This document shows, one piece after another, positions 46,051-58,020 of a stretch of DNA of 64,000 nucleotides; the first letter of the stretch is position 1, and every line of letters begins with the position of its first letter. Origin of the DNA: Cinclus cinclus (lineage: Eukaryota > Chordata > Aves > Passeriformes > Cinclidae); the NCBI RefSeq assembly GCF_963662255.1, contig NC_085046.1:52980570-53044569 (forward strand), given 5' to 3'. The notes below the pieces were generated by a model. The model was not told the origin of the DNA. It ran no database searches and saw only the letters and a program-made list of their open reading frames with translations. The position numbers and the translations under genes were made by a program.

Positions 46051-49000
46051 TCTATTGCTATAATATCGTCACCTTCCATATGGTGCTGCAACTAGTCCGT
46101 ATGCTGAGCTGAATGTTGCCTAAAATCTGTTAATTCCAAAAGCTGCATCCATCTTAGGCTCTCTTAGATGAAGTAAAGCATTTCTGTGCATCCCACAAAG
46201 ACATTGACATTGTCATACGCCTTCTGAAGAGTTACAGTGGGGTAACAGAGTATTCACCACCCATCTCCACCTACTTCTGAACATAGATGCTCAGATCAGG
46301 CTCATTGGAAAAGACCAGAGCTGAATTTCCTTAGTAGAGTCTATGTGGCCTTGGTCCTTTATAAGTTGTACACTGCAAATAAGGTCTTTCACTTTTGCTA
46401 ACTCACTCCTCACTTTCTCAAGGATGCACATGAAGCTTAACCCTTTTAAGTAAAAGGCTTCCAGTTTCTTCCTCTCATCTATTACAAATAGTGTGTGGAC
46501 TTTCTAATCCTGGTTAACAACAGCTATATCTAATTACTTAGAGTATATACCTGTGCCAGTATCCCACCTATTTTTTCTTACTTTACTGCCTTTGGATGAG
46601 TAGTCTGGTGTCCCATTCCTTTAGAGAATACCATTTTCTTCCAAGTTCCTCCAATCCAAGAGCTTCAACCCTGATCATAAGATTACATTCCTGAAAGGAG
46701 AGCGTTGGAAACAGGAAATTTTGAATGACCAACATGCAAATGTATTTATTTTCCCAATAAGATTGTCACACCCGATCTTCAGTTTACAGGTCTGATCCTA
46801 ATGGGCAGAACGATTTACTACTGTTTTTCTTGCACTTTTTTTGCCTCACTGAAATGTCCTCATATGTACTGTAATCAATTTCCCCACTTTTAAAATATCA
46901 AATCTCAATTGGCAGTGATCAATACCATCCATTGGAGCACAAACACTCACTGTCTGTATTAACTCCTGCTTTTTCCTTAGGGGTAAACTGAACCTCCCCC
47001 AGACTATGCATCAAAATGAATGGCTTTAAATAGCAGTCATCTGTGGTATTAATCAAGTTTCTTCTTAAAACCATCCCAGATGTGCCACTCAAACCAGCTT
47101 ATACTGGTTTCTGTAAGAACACCCACTGTTATTATTGTACCAACAGATTTTGCAACTTCCTTAATTTCTTTTAACGCATGAAGCTCTCAAGCTGAGATCT
47201 TTTACAGCAATGAGGGTGTGCTAACAGCAGAGGGTTGCATAAATCTGTGCAGTCTTTCCAGCAGACCATGAAGGCTGTAGGTACAGTGTGGACGAGGGTG
47301 GGGTTACTTGAAATATCTTGCAAGCCCTGTAATGGAGCAGACCATTTTCTTTAACCTGGTAGCTTCTGGAAACAGGACAGAGGAGCAGGAGATGTAAACT
47401 TGGCCTTACACAGCTACATAGGCACATTAACACAGATTGTAGGAGTCCAACTGCACTTGCCCAAGTCCTTTTTATCCATAGTTAGAGGGACAGAGTGTGT
47501 CAGCAAACCTGTTAGTAAATGCAAGCGGGTGGGCAGGGATCCACAGCCACTCTGCACCAAAGCCGTGAGGAAAAATGGTGTTTGGCTGGAGATGAGGATC
47601 CTATAAAAGTGTTCTCCATCTGGGATGCTTGGGATATTCTGAGAACTTTTCTTTCCACCACCCTCAGGCAGTGGGAAATTACTACTTCTTGTGTGAGTAG
47701 AGAGGAAAAGAGCTAGGCAGTCTCTGTTTCAGCATGCAGGAGGCAGGTGGGTCCCACTGCCAGGTATGTCCATCTTGGCAATTCTTTGGGCTTGCCCTGT
47801 AGTATGCATGGTCCAAGGAACGCTATGACAGTACTCCCCTCTGTTGCAAGCCCCCACAGCTATCCTCTGGATTCTTTGATCAGAGCAGTCCCCAAACTGC
47901 TCCCTATAAGATGACCCAATACTCTCTGGATGCAAAAGTTGATTGATGCATTATCTATCATACATTCTTGATCTGGTCTTTTATTGGCTTTGTCACACTT
48001 TAAAATTTGAGATTAACACACTAAAATTAAAATGGTAAAAGCGAAGTCTAAGGAAGGCCCTGTGAAATGACACTCTAGATAGCTGAAAGTCTTTGTACTG
48101 CTGGTGTTTTTCAGTCATATCCCTAATATAAATATCAAGCAGCTCTATCACTTTACAGAAATCCAATAAGTGTTTTTTATGCAATGGAAACATTTTTCTA
48201 AAGACTTACATTTTATTTGGGAACTGGCTATCTGTTACAACCAGAAATTCAAGTCAAAGCAATGGAGTAATATTTCAAAAATGATGAGAGCAAAACAAAT
48301 AATCACATGAATGGTATTATTTTGCAAAACATGTGATCCTCAGTAATTTGTGGTTTATGGTCTCTGGTGCTAAAACTGTGCTGTGTCTTTAATCAAGCTA
48401 ATTATGCAAAACTCTCTGAAGGTCACAAAAGGTTCAGGCAGAGGCTTTTTGATGCTGAAATGCAGACCAAACAGCTATAGTACATTGTTCTGATTAGAAA
48501 CGAAGCACTGCTTTCTTCAGACTATGACTGTGTTTGAAATTCCACTGTGAAATACCAACATTTATACCTTATATACCCTCAGATTGCTTTGCACAGCATT
48601 GCAAAAAATCAAATTACTCTCTCCCTCCCTTTAATGTGGATATGGAAATGAGCTTTCTCTTTCCATCACTGTGTTCTCTAAAAACATTACATTATACTTA
48701 CAGCATTTATTTATTTTTGGCAGCCAGCCAGAGAAAAAAAAATAATCCTCCTTCAAAAATACCCCTCCCTGCGAATTGGATTATGTTGTAATCAGTTCTG
48801 GATCTACCCCAGGCCTACTTGCCTTCCTGGGTAAAATGACAACGTTTTGGATGGTCTGCAGAGCTGGGTGGAGGGAGCGGACCACCAGGAGACTATGAGA
48901 CAGCCCAGGTTTCTCTCCCACTCCTTAATTTTACAGCCACAAGGCAAAAAACCTGCGCACAGAGTGGGCTTTGTCCATCTGTGAAACCCGCGCTCACCCA

Positions 49001-51245
49001 GGTCGATGCCGCTCATGAGGTCATGGCATGGGGCAGTGTGGAGTGGTTTGTAATGCTGGCAAAGTGGTGACACCAGTCCTGGCTGCCACAACTGGCATGG
49101 GGCAGGCATGGAGTGATCTGGGGGCATTTCTACCCCACCAGCACTCCTCAGGGCTGCCAGCCAGGGTGTAAGCCATGGTGCCATGCCTCACTGTGATGGT
49201 GTAGCTCCCAGGACTTCTGCAAAGCTTTCCTGTGGCACTTTTCCCTGCAGGGCCACTGCTTCTGCTTCTTGGTTGCTATTTTACTTTGCTCTTTCCCTGC
49301 AAACTGCTACTCTCCTTTATTTTCTTCTCCCTGAGTGGTCTCTGTGGCCACTCCATCTGACTTTGTGGTAAGTTGGGGATCGCTGGTGTTCTGGAAACCT
49401 GATCACCACATCTCTCTCTGCAGTGTAGGGACCAGAACTCTCTTCCACTTACATCGAGGGCAACTTGATGACAAATTGAAGGGACTTCAGAGAGAGGAAA
49501 AATTGATCCAGGGCTTAGATGTGGGCTGAAGGAAAATGAAGGAAATGGGCTCTGCCCATATCTTGGCTGAATGATATCTAATTGGGCTATGATAATTCCC
49601 CATAAGTCTTAGGAGGATATAAACACTTAAGAGGCAAAGGGATTGATTAGGACCAGAGAAGGGAGTATAAGTGGAATTAATGAGATTAAATGGAGAGCAG
49701 GAAGATTCATGCTTTAGAGTAACATTTCCTATTAATGAGATCTACTACAGTGTGGGGTAGGATTCCAAGGAGAAGCAATGAAAACTCTGTTGCTTAAGTT
49801 ATTTCAGAGAAGACTGGACAAAACACTCAAGAACACTGTAAGGAACAATTCCACAGTGACAGAGAATGGAAAAGAAGATTTAATAGTAGCTCTTTCCATT
49901 TTAATTTATATGATGACCTTATACTAGAGAGCTTTTTTTTGAGCTGCCAACCAGTCATCAGTAAAAGAAACATGCTAAAAGTCTTTTGGCATTCCACAAC
50001 AGTCTTATTTTCCCCTACTTCCCAAGTCCTGTCTGTTACACATATACACTACAGATCTGATGATTTATAGCAGAAACGTCATCCTCCAGTCATCCCATTT
50101 TGCTGAGTTACTGCACAGTCTCTGAACAGTGGTTATCCTGTGTGCTGTATGAGCTAAAACATCACAGCACAGTCAGATTATTCAATATTAATTTCCTGGC
50201 TTTGAAGAACTGAAAAGTCAAATTTTCAGTATCATTTTAAAACCATTTCTTTTTCCTATTTCCTTTTCTTCATGTACTCAAGGAGCTGTGTAGAATCAGG
50301 AGAAAGACAGTACTCAGCATTATTCAGTAAAAAGAGGAGGTGGGGGAAAGCTCTCTGTACTGCAAAGTGTAGAATAAGAGAAAAGAAAACCTCACTGAGG
50401 ACACTTCTGTACTGTTGACTTTGTGATACACACCATTGTATGCTGCATTCTATATTTTTATTGCTTTACATCACATACATAAATGACACATTCATTTCAA
50501 TAAGGGAAGGCAATAAATGTTCCCTAAATGTTTAAACTAATCATTTGAGTTGTGAAGTGACAGCATAGATTGCCTGGAAAAGCAGGGGGTATCAGTTGAT
50601 TCAGCTGCTAGAAGTAATGTAGACAAAGCCAATCTTGCTTTAGATGAGGAGAGATTAGATGCCTACTCAAGCTCCTTTTCAGCCATATTTTCTTTGTACA
50701 GTATTTTCCATCAGCCTCTCTACAAAGTTTCCAGGCATCTATCTGCCAAAATATGTGCAGATGCATATAGGTCAGCTAAAACAAACATCGGTAGACTCTA
50801 AGGTCAAAATAGATTGTTGAGTTTATCTTTTCCAGTGTTTCTGAACATTTTCCAAACCATGATCTCATATGACTACAGTGCAGACTAACAGGCCTTTTCC
50901 CCTCTTATTGCCTGCAAAGAAAGGGCAGCTGAACTGAGGATTGAAAGCTGAGTTGTAGTTCAGCCACTGACCAGGACCATACACACCAGCTCCCGGCGCA
51001 GACGAGAGCACAGCTGCATGGCTTGAGTGTGCGAGCAGTGAAATGCCTGTGCACTTCAGGACACAAGGCGTGCACAGAGAGGGACACAAGGTCTGCTGTC
51101 TGCTGCATGCCCTATGAATTGCTGGTAGAAGATGACTGACTTAGACTCATACGAATGTATGCTAAAACTGTTCAGGGACTCATGCTAGCACATACCACAG
51201 CTAATGTTGACTTCATTAAAGCTCTCAGGTCAATATAACAAATTG
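46051..51245. other. Intergenic sequence
   Basis: I recognise no gene. The segment includes repeat copy B (48182-48280). A somewhat GC-richer part lies at 48800-49240. A short stretch with several CpGs is at 50990-51070. The stretch 48340-48440 carries AATCAAGCTAATTATGCAAA, a homeodomain/POU-like cluster of uncertain meaning. Confidence 0.5.
48182..48280. repeat. Dispersed repeat copy B (paired with 42789-42883)
   Basis: It shares GGAAACATT, GACTTACATT, GGGAACTGGC and GTAATATTTCAAAA in the same order as copy A, 5.4 kb away. It also contains TTCAAGTCAAAGCAATGGAG, reminiscent of the palindromic-core family listed at 45955-46050. Confidence 0.6.
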
Positions 51246-51375
51246 TGTGTTGTCTAGTGGTTGGACTGGAAGACAGGAAAGGATTTGATTCAGTGCTAGC
51301 TGTGCTACTGACTCATGATTTACCCTTCAAGTAAGTCATTTGACCTTTTTGTAGTTCAGTCAATCTGGCTGAAAA
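51246..51375 (+). mobile_element. MIR-type SINE relic (amniote MIR)
   Basis: From left to right the MIR order is visible. A tRNA-like head remnant reads TGTCTAGTGGTTGGACTGG and AGACAGGAAAGGATTTGATTC. The core part has GCTAGCTGTGCTACTGACTC. The region equivalent to GGCAAGTCATTTAACCTCTCTGTGCCTCAG appears as CAAGTAAGTCATTTGACC and GTAGTTCAGT. Divergence is high, as expected for a family that was active long before birds arose. Confidence 0.7.
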
Positions 51376-54300
51376 TTGTGCAGGAAGAGGGAAAAGGACT
51401 GTTCTTACTGAAAACCACAGACAGAATCTCAGATGAGTTTTCTTAGGGCAGAAAAGTAAGAAACAATATCAGAATGAGAGTCAGGATCAGAACCTCCCTG
51501 GCCTTTTCCACTCAGGATGTCTGGTACTATCATCATTATCACAGCAGAAAATAATTTACTTCAAGTATTATTTCTAGCTCAGAAACCAAAGGAAATATTC
51601 AGTGCCTGTGCCAGGTACATTCAGCTCCTGAATAGACTGAAGAACTATCTGAATGGATTTAATAACATTTGAGTTCTCTACATGGATCACATTTAAAGAG
51701 TATAAATAACCAGAGCAAAAACTGGAACAGAGATGGATTTATATTACTAATATTTTTAATTTTTTTTTCTGATGGGAAAATGGAAAAAAAGTAGGGACTT
51801 AAAAATACCTTTTTTTTCCTTGTGTTATGCTTTCTGTCAGATTTTGTACTATAGAGACCTAAAGAACATTTTTTGGCAAAGTACCAAGCTAAATATGAAG
51901 TGGTGTAAGTTCCTAATAATGGAAAGAAAGTTGTGGTGGGAAAGTGTCTAGAGCAGATTTTGTAGACAGAAGGTCCCCAAATTGGCTGCAGAAACAATTC
52001 CTTTTTCAGAATGTCTTCCTTATTTCAAAAATATAAATAGCTCTAATTAAAAGCCCCAACCTTTTTCTTTTACTATGAGTAGGAAGTGGAGTTGTAAAAG
52101 ATTCATTTTGGCCAGTACCACTATAAAGTGGGGAAACAATAATGACCCGTAAGGGAAACTGAAATTCACTGGGGGCTGAATTTGTGGTTCTGAGTATCTT
52201 GAAAATACCTCTGGTTTTGTGAGAAACCTCTACTAGACCTATGAAATCAGAGCCCTTCTGGATTTCAGGAACATTTGAACTGGAGTGAAAGGCCCTGACT
52301 GACAAACTGCGCATGTTGAGAACCACGCTCCACATATACAGCACCATGATGTACTTTTGTGCATGGGGTCTTAGGGGGATAATTGAATCAAAACCCACAA
52401 GTACTCCCTAATGAGGGAATCGTACGCAAAATGCCAAAGATGAGTGGGGCCATTGGATTCAGATACTGTGAATTTTCAGTGGAAACTGAGTCTGCTTCAA
52501 GTTTGATATCAAGTGAAATACTGGTACCTGATGGTAGAAATATCAGTAGAAGTGTGACTTTAGTATTGTAGCTTCCACATTTCTGACTTGTCAGTCATTT
52601 ATCAAGTGGCGTAAAAGAGACCTGCCTTATGAAGAAATGGTTATATATTTTCACAGATCCAAACTTTTTATGTAGGTCTTCTGAACCTCTATTCAGAAAT
52701 CTCAGGAAGTATCTTGCTCTTTGTTGGTCTAGATACAACGATTATCAGAGCTTTTACGTTAGTAAGACCCAGTAACTATGACAGCATTACACAATAGGCG
52801 TTATTAGTGGGGAGAAGCTGGAACGCTGAGATGGATTTTATCCGTCAGAAGTTTTATTGTTGTAAAATGTGATACAGATAGGAATATTTTTATGAGTCCC
52901 AAGGATACCACTTCTCCATCAGCATCATGAAAAGAAAAGAAGACTCTCAATTTTATTTTGAATTAGGTGGTAAAACATGACCAAAAATCTCTTTGTGGGC
53001 TCCTGTGTATTAATCACCATCACTGAACTGCTATGTTAAAAGACACAGAGGACATAATGGACAGTAGAGGTCTGGAAAGATTTCAGAGTAAACAAATCTG
53101 AACTGAAACCTTAGACTTCTTTGAACTCAGAACTGACCTTGTCCTAAGCTGCATTTACACAAAAAAAATTATTCTCTTGGCTTATACACAGGAAGTCAAA
53201 GCTGTACTTCTAGACACAGAACACTGTGATGCTCTGAAACAGTGACACACATCTGTAGCACCTGGGAAGTTAAAATATTTTCATGTAGAGTTTGATAGTT
53301 GTTAGCATTGTAAGCATATCTCATCTGTTAAGAGTTCTGAATACTTTCATAAGTTTTGCATTCAATCTGTGCAGACACTTCATTTTTAAAATTCCCCTCT
53401 GTTACTTCTTGTGTGTAGGGGACAATAATTTCCCATTTGTCTTTTTTTTTTTTTCTTCTCATATGATGCAATCTGGAGGGGAATATTGTCTCTTTCTCAC
53501 ATGCTTTTACTTCATTAATAAATAATTTTGTACATTCAGATCACAGTGATATAGTAAATTCTAGAATTAAAAATTTGGTCATAAAGTACAAGTGAAACAT
53601 GACCACAGTACAGGAAAAGCATTCCTGAAGCAACTCCAAGTTTCTTATTTCTTTCAAGCTCGCTTTTACAACAATATTGCATAAAATATGTTACATTGCA
53701 ACAAACAAAAGCAACTGAGCCAAGTCCAAAGGAGAGATGCAACAAACAACTTTTTGCCGTGTGTTGAGCTGGTCAAATGCAAGCCAGCTGCATGCTAGAA
53801 GCAATGGATGTATGGCAATTATGTTTGAGGTAAGTATGCCCTGAATTCTTCAGGCCAAACCCGCTTTAGAATTTAGACATCTTCTTTCTTCTTCCTTCTT
53901 TCTTTTCAGGCAGGCAAAGGTTTAATAAGCAGTTGAAACTCTGACACAAAATAAGTTTATACTGCTGTCCGTATCTTTGTAAAAAACCCCCTCCTTCATG
54001 TCAAATGTCACTATCCTGGGCTACAAGTTATTATTCTGATTTCCATATAATCAGAGATTAGTATTTTGTCATAAATTGCATCAATAAAAAAGTACCCAAC
54101 CTTTAAACTTGTGCCCTGTCTCTACTCCTAAGTATCTTCTACCATTCCACCATTCTCAGTCTTTCCTCAAACTGGAGAAACATTCCCCAGATATATCACC
54201 CTAGCCAAAAGAGTAATCAGATTATATCATGCTATTGGACAGAAGTAATTTTCTGTGTGACCTTGAGGACAAGACATGACCTGAATAGAAAGGGGAGATT

Positions 54301-55188
54301 CCTGATTTTCTACACAACCCGTTAAGTATACTTGGAAGGTCCCAAGAAATTAGACCAAGAAATTAGAAATTAGGGAAGTTGGGTTGCTTCTAGTCACAAT
54401 ATAACTACAGTGGTATTTTTAGTGTCTTATTTATTTCTCCAAAATCCCCCTAAAGAATAAATACCAGAAAACACTACTGGACCACCACAGGTAAACAGAG
54501 AAGAGACAATTTCTAGTAAGGTTCAAGAAAATTTGCCTGAAACAGCTGTTCAGCTGGCATATTCAGCTGGCAGAATGGTACAGCATAAGCTGTTGGTACT
54601 GATGTGGGTTAGTCTCACTTATGAATAATCTCAGATCTGTGCCAGTAAAAGATTTATCACACAGTGCTATGTCTTTTTCCCCTTCCAATCTGACCAAACA
54701 AAGTGAAATCAAATCTAATCAGTAAGTAACTTTAACCTTGGTAGTGTTTCTCATTAATTTGTGGTTTCTCATTTCCCACAACTCCATCACTGCATAAAAC
54801 TTCCCTTTTTACAGACGATTCACTGTTTACATGATAAACATACTCCCTGCATTACCCTTCTGGACTTGAATAGCTCAAGCGTGAGAGCTTCAGTACATCC
54901 CACTTCCTTACCAGCCCCTTGAAACTTCCTTGATGACAGTGCTTGGTGACCACAACAGGCAGTGAGTACTAATATTGCAGTACAGAGAATTTCCCCCCAC
55001 CAATGAAGCATAACATTCAGTTTCTCCAGCTGTTCTTCTCATTCCTGGAAACCTGCTGGAAAAAGCCACTGTGGAGGTAAATGACTATCTTGGCACAGAG
55101 GTATCACCCACATCTCAAAAGAACTGACTAAAGAGGATGGGTCTCTTGCCCAGTGACTGGCACTGCTGGGATAGAAAAATGCTTTAAA
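51376..55188. other. Intergenic AT-rich sequence
   Basis: No gene is recognised. There is a T13 run at 53442-53454. CTGTGTGACCTTGAGGACAA at about 54256-54275 resembles the MIR core, but flanking support is weak. Open frames of 110-130 codons (51659-51997 and 52006-52398, both minus) have no domain I recognise. Confidence 0.5.
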
Positions 55189-55208
55189 GTGTGTGTGTGT
55201 GTGTGTGT
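55189..55208. repeat. (GT)10 microsatellite
   Basis: Ten uninterrupted GT units. Confidence 0.95.
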
Positions 55209-57565
55209 TATCTGGAATCTCACCAAAGGGAAGGACATTCCTCTGAGGGTTTAACTAGGACAATTGACTCCCTTTGAGCTGCTGGCATGGAGGGTGTGCC
55301 TGCAAGAAAAGGCTTCATGCCAATACTCACCCTTGCCTTGCTGTCTCTGATTTCCTGTGCCATTCTGGATACACAAAATGATGGTTTGCCTCTGATAGGC
55401 ACAACCCTTCTCCAAGTGGCAGCCTGCACCCCAAAGCACAGCAAGGAACCCAATCTATTCAGTCCTCTACTGGCACAGGGATGTCAGCCAGTGTCAACAG
55501 AAGGTGGCTATTTCTGTCTCTTTTTCTTTCCTTCTTAAATAAGTAAAACATTTCAGGCAATAGTCTCAGAAATCAGACCTCAACATTTACCTGCTGTAAG
55601 ATAAATCGCTTAGGCAATTTTGTTAGCTGTGGAAAATACACTCCACCGAGTCAGTTTTTCACTGAGAACTTGCTAAAGATAAATGCTACTGAAGTACACA
55701 TGAGCACCAGGAATGGCTGTATCCCATCCATCCTCCCTATCCAATAAACCTTGTCAGAAACTAGGTCTTTTAGTAATGTCCTTCCAAATTTACTTCTGGG
55801 AATGAATTGACAAGAGCCATGAGGAAAACATCAAAATCTACCAGCAACTTTGATCATACTTGTAATTTTTCTCCAGCACAGGATTTGCTGTCTACAAAAT
55901 CAGGGGGTTTATACTGTATACACAATTTACCAAGTTAATTTTTATGTTCCTCCCAATTAATTAACTAAACAGTAAGAGCCAGGACCCAGTCCCAGATCCA
56001 GGGACACCATCTGTCACAACCTGGCTCAGTCCCATTGTGTAAGGTCATCAGTCTGCTGTGAGTGGGCTCAATCCATGGGGTCCCACCTGCTTCAAACCCA
56101 GACATTTCTGAGGCAATGCCCTTCTCTTGCATTCCCTGGGGCCCCAGAGCTCCTACAACTCCTTTCCAGGGAGGTGAAACCCTGCAGGACGGCCAGTCCC
56201 ACCCTGTGCTGCCCCAGGCTCATGCACACTTCTTGGAAACTGATCTGGGGCTTCAGAGGAGCATTTCCACACTTCAAGTTTAACCTTCCCACCAGGACAA
56301 CATGATGTGAAAGCAACAATCAAAGTTAAAGCAGATGAATGTCTGAACCACAGACATGGCACTCTTAAAAATATTTGAAAATCACAGACTTCTGAAAAAG
56401 GGCAAAGTCCTGGCTTAGTCACCCTTTCTTGTGAGTGTGAGGGCTGGGATGAGCCCATCCTTGTTTTCCATACACTCTCACACAAGACTCACCCATGTTC
56501 AGCTGCTCTCAGCTGCAGTGTCCCTACCAGGAACCCTTGGCCTCTTTGTGTCCACTCTCCTGTGTTAAAATAGAAAACATCCCTTGCAAATGCCAGTACC
56601 TAGAATACTTAGCCCCAGCTTCATGTCATTACAGCTACTGCCAAGAAAGGCCACTGAGAATATTTCTGAGGCAGAGATAACCCAGCAAGCTGCTAATATG
56701 GTGTTTAGATATGTGTCCAGGAAGACACAAAAGAAAGTCATTCTACCTGACCCAAATACACAGTGCTGTAGGAGAAGGACTGCTGTGAGGCAGTGTCATT
56801 AGGAGCAGTGTCACGGTGCTGGGGGTCACTGAATATAAGGATCCCTCTTCCAAGCTGTATGACAGCGTGCTCACAGCCTGGTGATTAAAGATTGGCAGGG
56901 CAGAGCCACAGCATTATGGAACTGAAAGACCTCACTTTGATTTGGCTGTATTTAAAGTTTCAGTCATGGACTACAAATACTACAAGGAAGTGCCTATAGA
57001 TAAATGTATTTTCTGGATTGCATTCTGGGTACTTACTATTTCGTAAGATCAGCGTGCGGATCTTCATGCTGGTTTTGACATCCTCTGAATTCTTGTATTT
57101 ATTTCTGAAACCAGTTAACTGCCTGGAAGTGTTCTAGGCAAAAAACAATGAAATTATCAAGAGACTTGAAAGAATGTTCTGTGATGAGAAATTAAAAGAA
57201 AGTGTCTCACCTACCTAGAGAAAAATAAATTCTTCATAGAAAACCAATTGCACATATTACATAAATGAGAATGATGGACATTATGCACACTGCAAAATAA
57301 AAACTATATTTTAGTGATGTTTTTACTATATAATGAAAAATGCACAACCTTTTTGTGTAATCACCTAAACAGTAATTATGGATGCATATGTGTGTGTACT
57401 GGCACATATGTGTGTATTTTTAGTAACAAATTTGAAAAGTGAGAATAATAAATATGAAAAGGGACATTTATGATGGATCAAAGAATAGCAAGGAATAGTG
57501 GAGAAAAACCTTCCTCAAAGTTAAGAGAAGAAACATACTTTCAATGTATGTTAAATGGACAGATT
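55209..57565. other. Intergenic sequence
   Basis: I see no gene, RNA or clear transposon. Several overlapping open frames on both strands at 56062-56485 reflect local GC-richness rather than coding sequence that I can recognise. Confidence 0.5.
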
Positions 57566-57669
57566 TCACAGAATATTCTGAGGTGGAACTGACCCACAAG
57601 GTTCATTGAGTCCAACATTTAAAGTGAATGCCAGGTATAGGGATTGAACCCATGACCTCGGTGTTAATG
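57566..57669 (-). mobile_element. TguSINE1-like SINE, 5'-truncated, antisense
   Basis: The + strand shows TCACAGAATATTCTGAGG, then GACCCACAAGGTTCATTGAG, TCCAAC, AAGTGAATGCC and GGGATTGAACCCATGACC, ending near GGTGTTAATG. This is the antisense of a CR1-like tail followed by the T-arm side of a tRNA-Ile head. The element breaks off around the anticodon loop, so the A box is missing and the copy is dead. It has the same organisation as the copy at 4945-5071 but a better-preserved tail. Confidence 0.85.
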
Positions 57670-57784
57670 TGAAATTAAAGATGGAAGACACAAATACAGC
57701 TACAGAAGCAATATATACAAAAGCTGTATATTGTTTTACCTGCCTTTACATAAAAGCAAATAAAGTATAAAATAGATTAAAAGT

Positions 57785-58020
57785 ATTAGGGACTTTAGGT
57801 GTCTCCACTTTGGAATGCCAAGTTTTACTCATTCTAACAGTACCTAGAATGCTGAAAGTGACTTTCTTAGCATTAAAAATAGGCCCTTTTCAGTGTCTCA
57901 AGTTCAGCACCCCAAGGACACAGTTGGGAAAGTTAGACGAAGGACCAGATGTGTGAATTATCTAATTTCCATTGATATAAATGGGAGTAAAGTGCCTAAA
58001 GAAGGAATTATGTGCTTCTC
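57785..58020. repeat. Relic of an old amniote repeat with palindromic core
   Basis: The order TTTAGGTGTCTCCACTTTGG, then AATAGGCCCTTTTCAGTGTC, AAGTTCAGCACCCC and finally TTTCCATTGATATAAATGGG is typical of an interspersed family abundant in turtles and crocodilians and found as old copies in birds. The block CCATTGATATAAATGG is nearly self-complementary. I cannot name the family. Confidence 0.5.

Noticed and set aside
54240..54290. Another MIR fragment
   Set aside because: Only CTGTGTGACCTTGAGGACAA matches. The flanks do not continue the MIR order, so it is too short to annotate.
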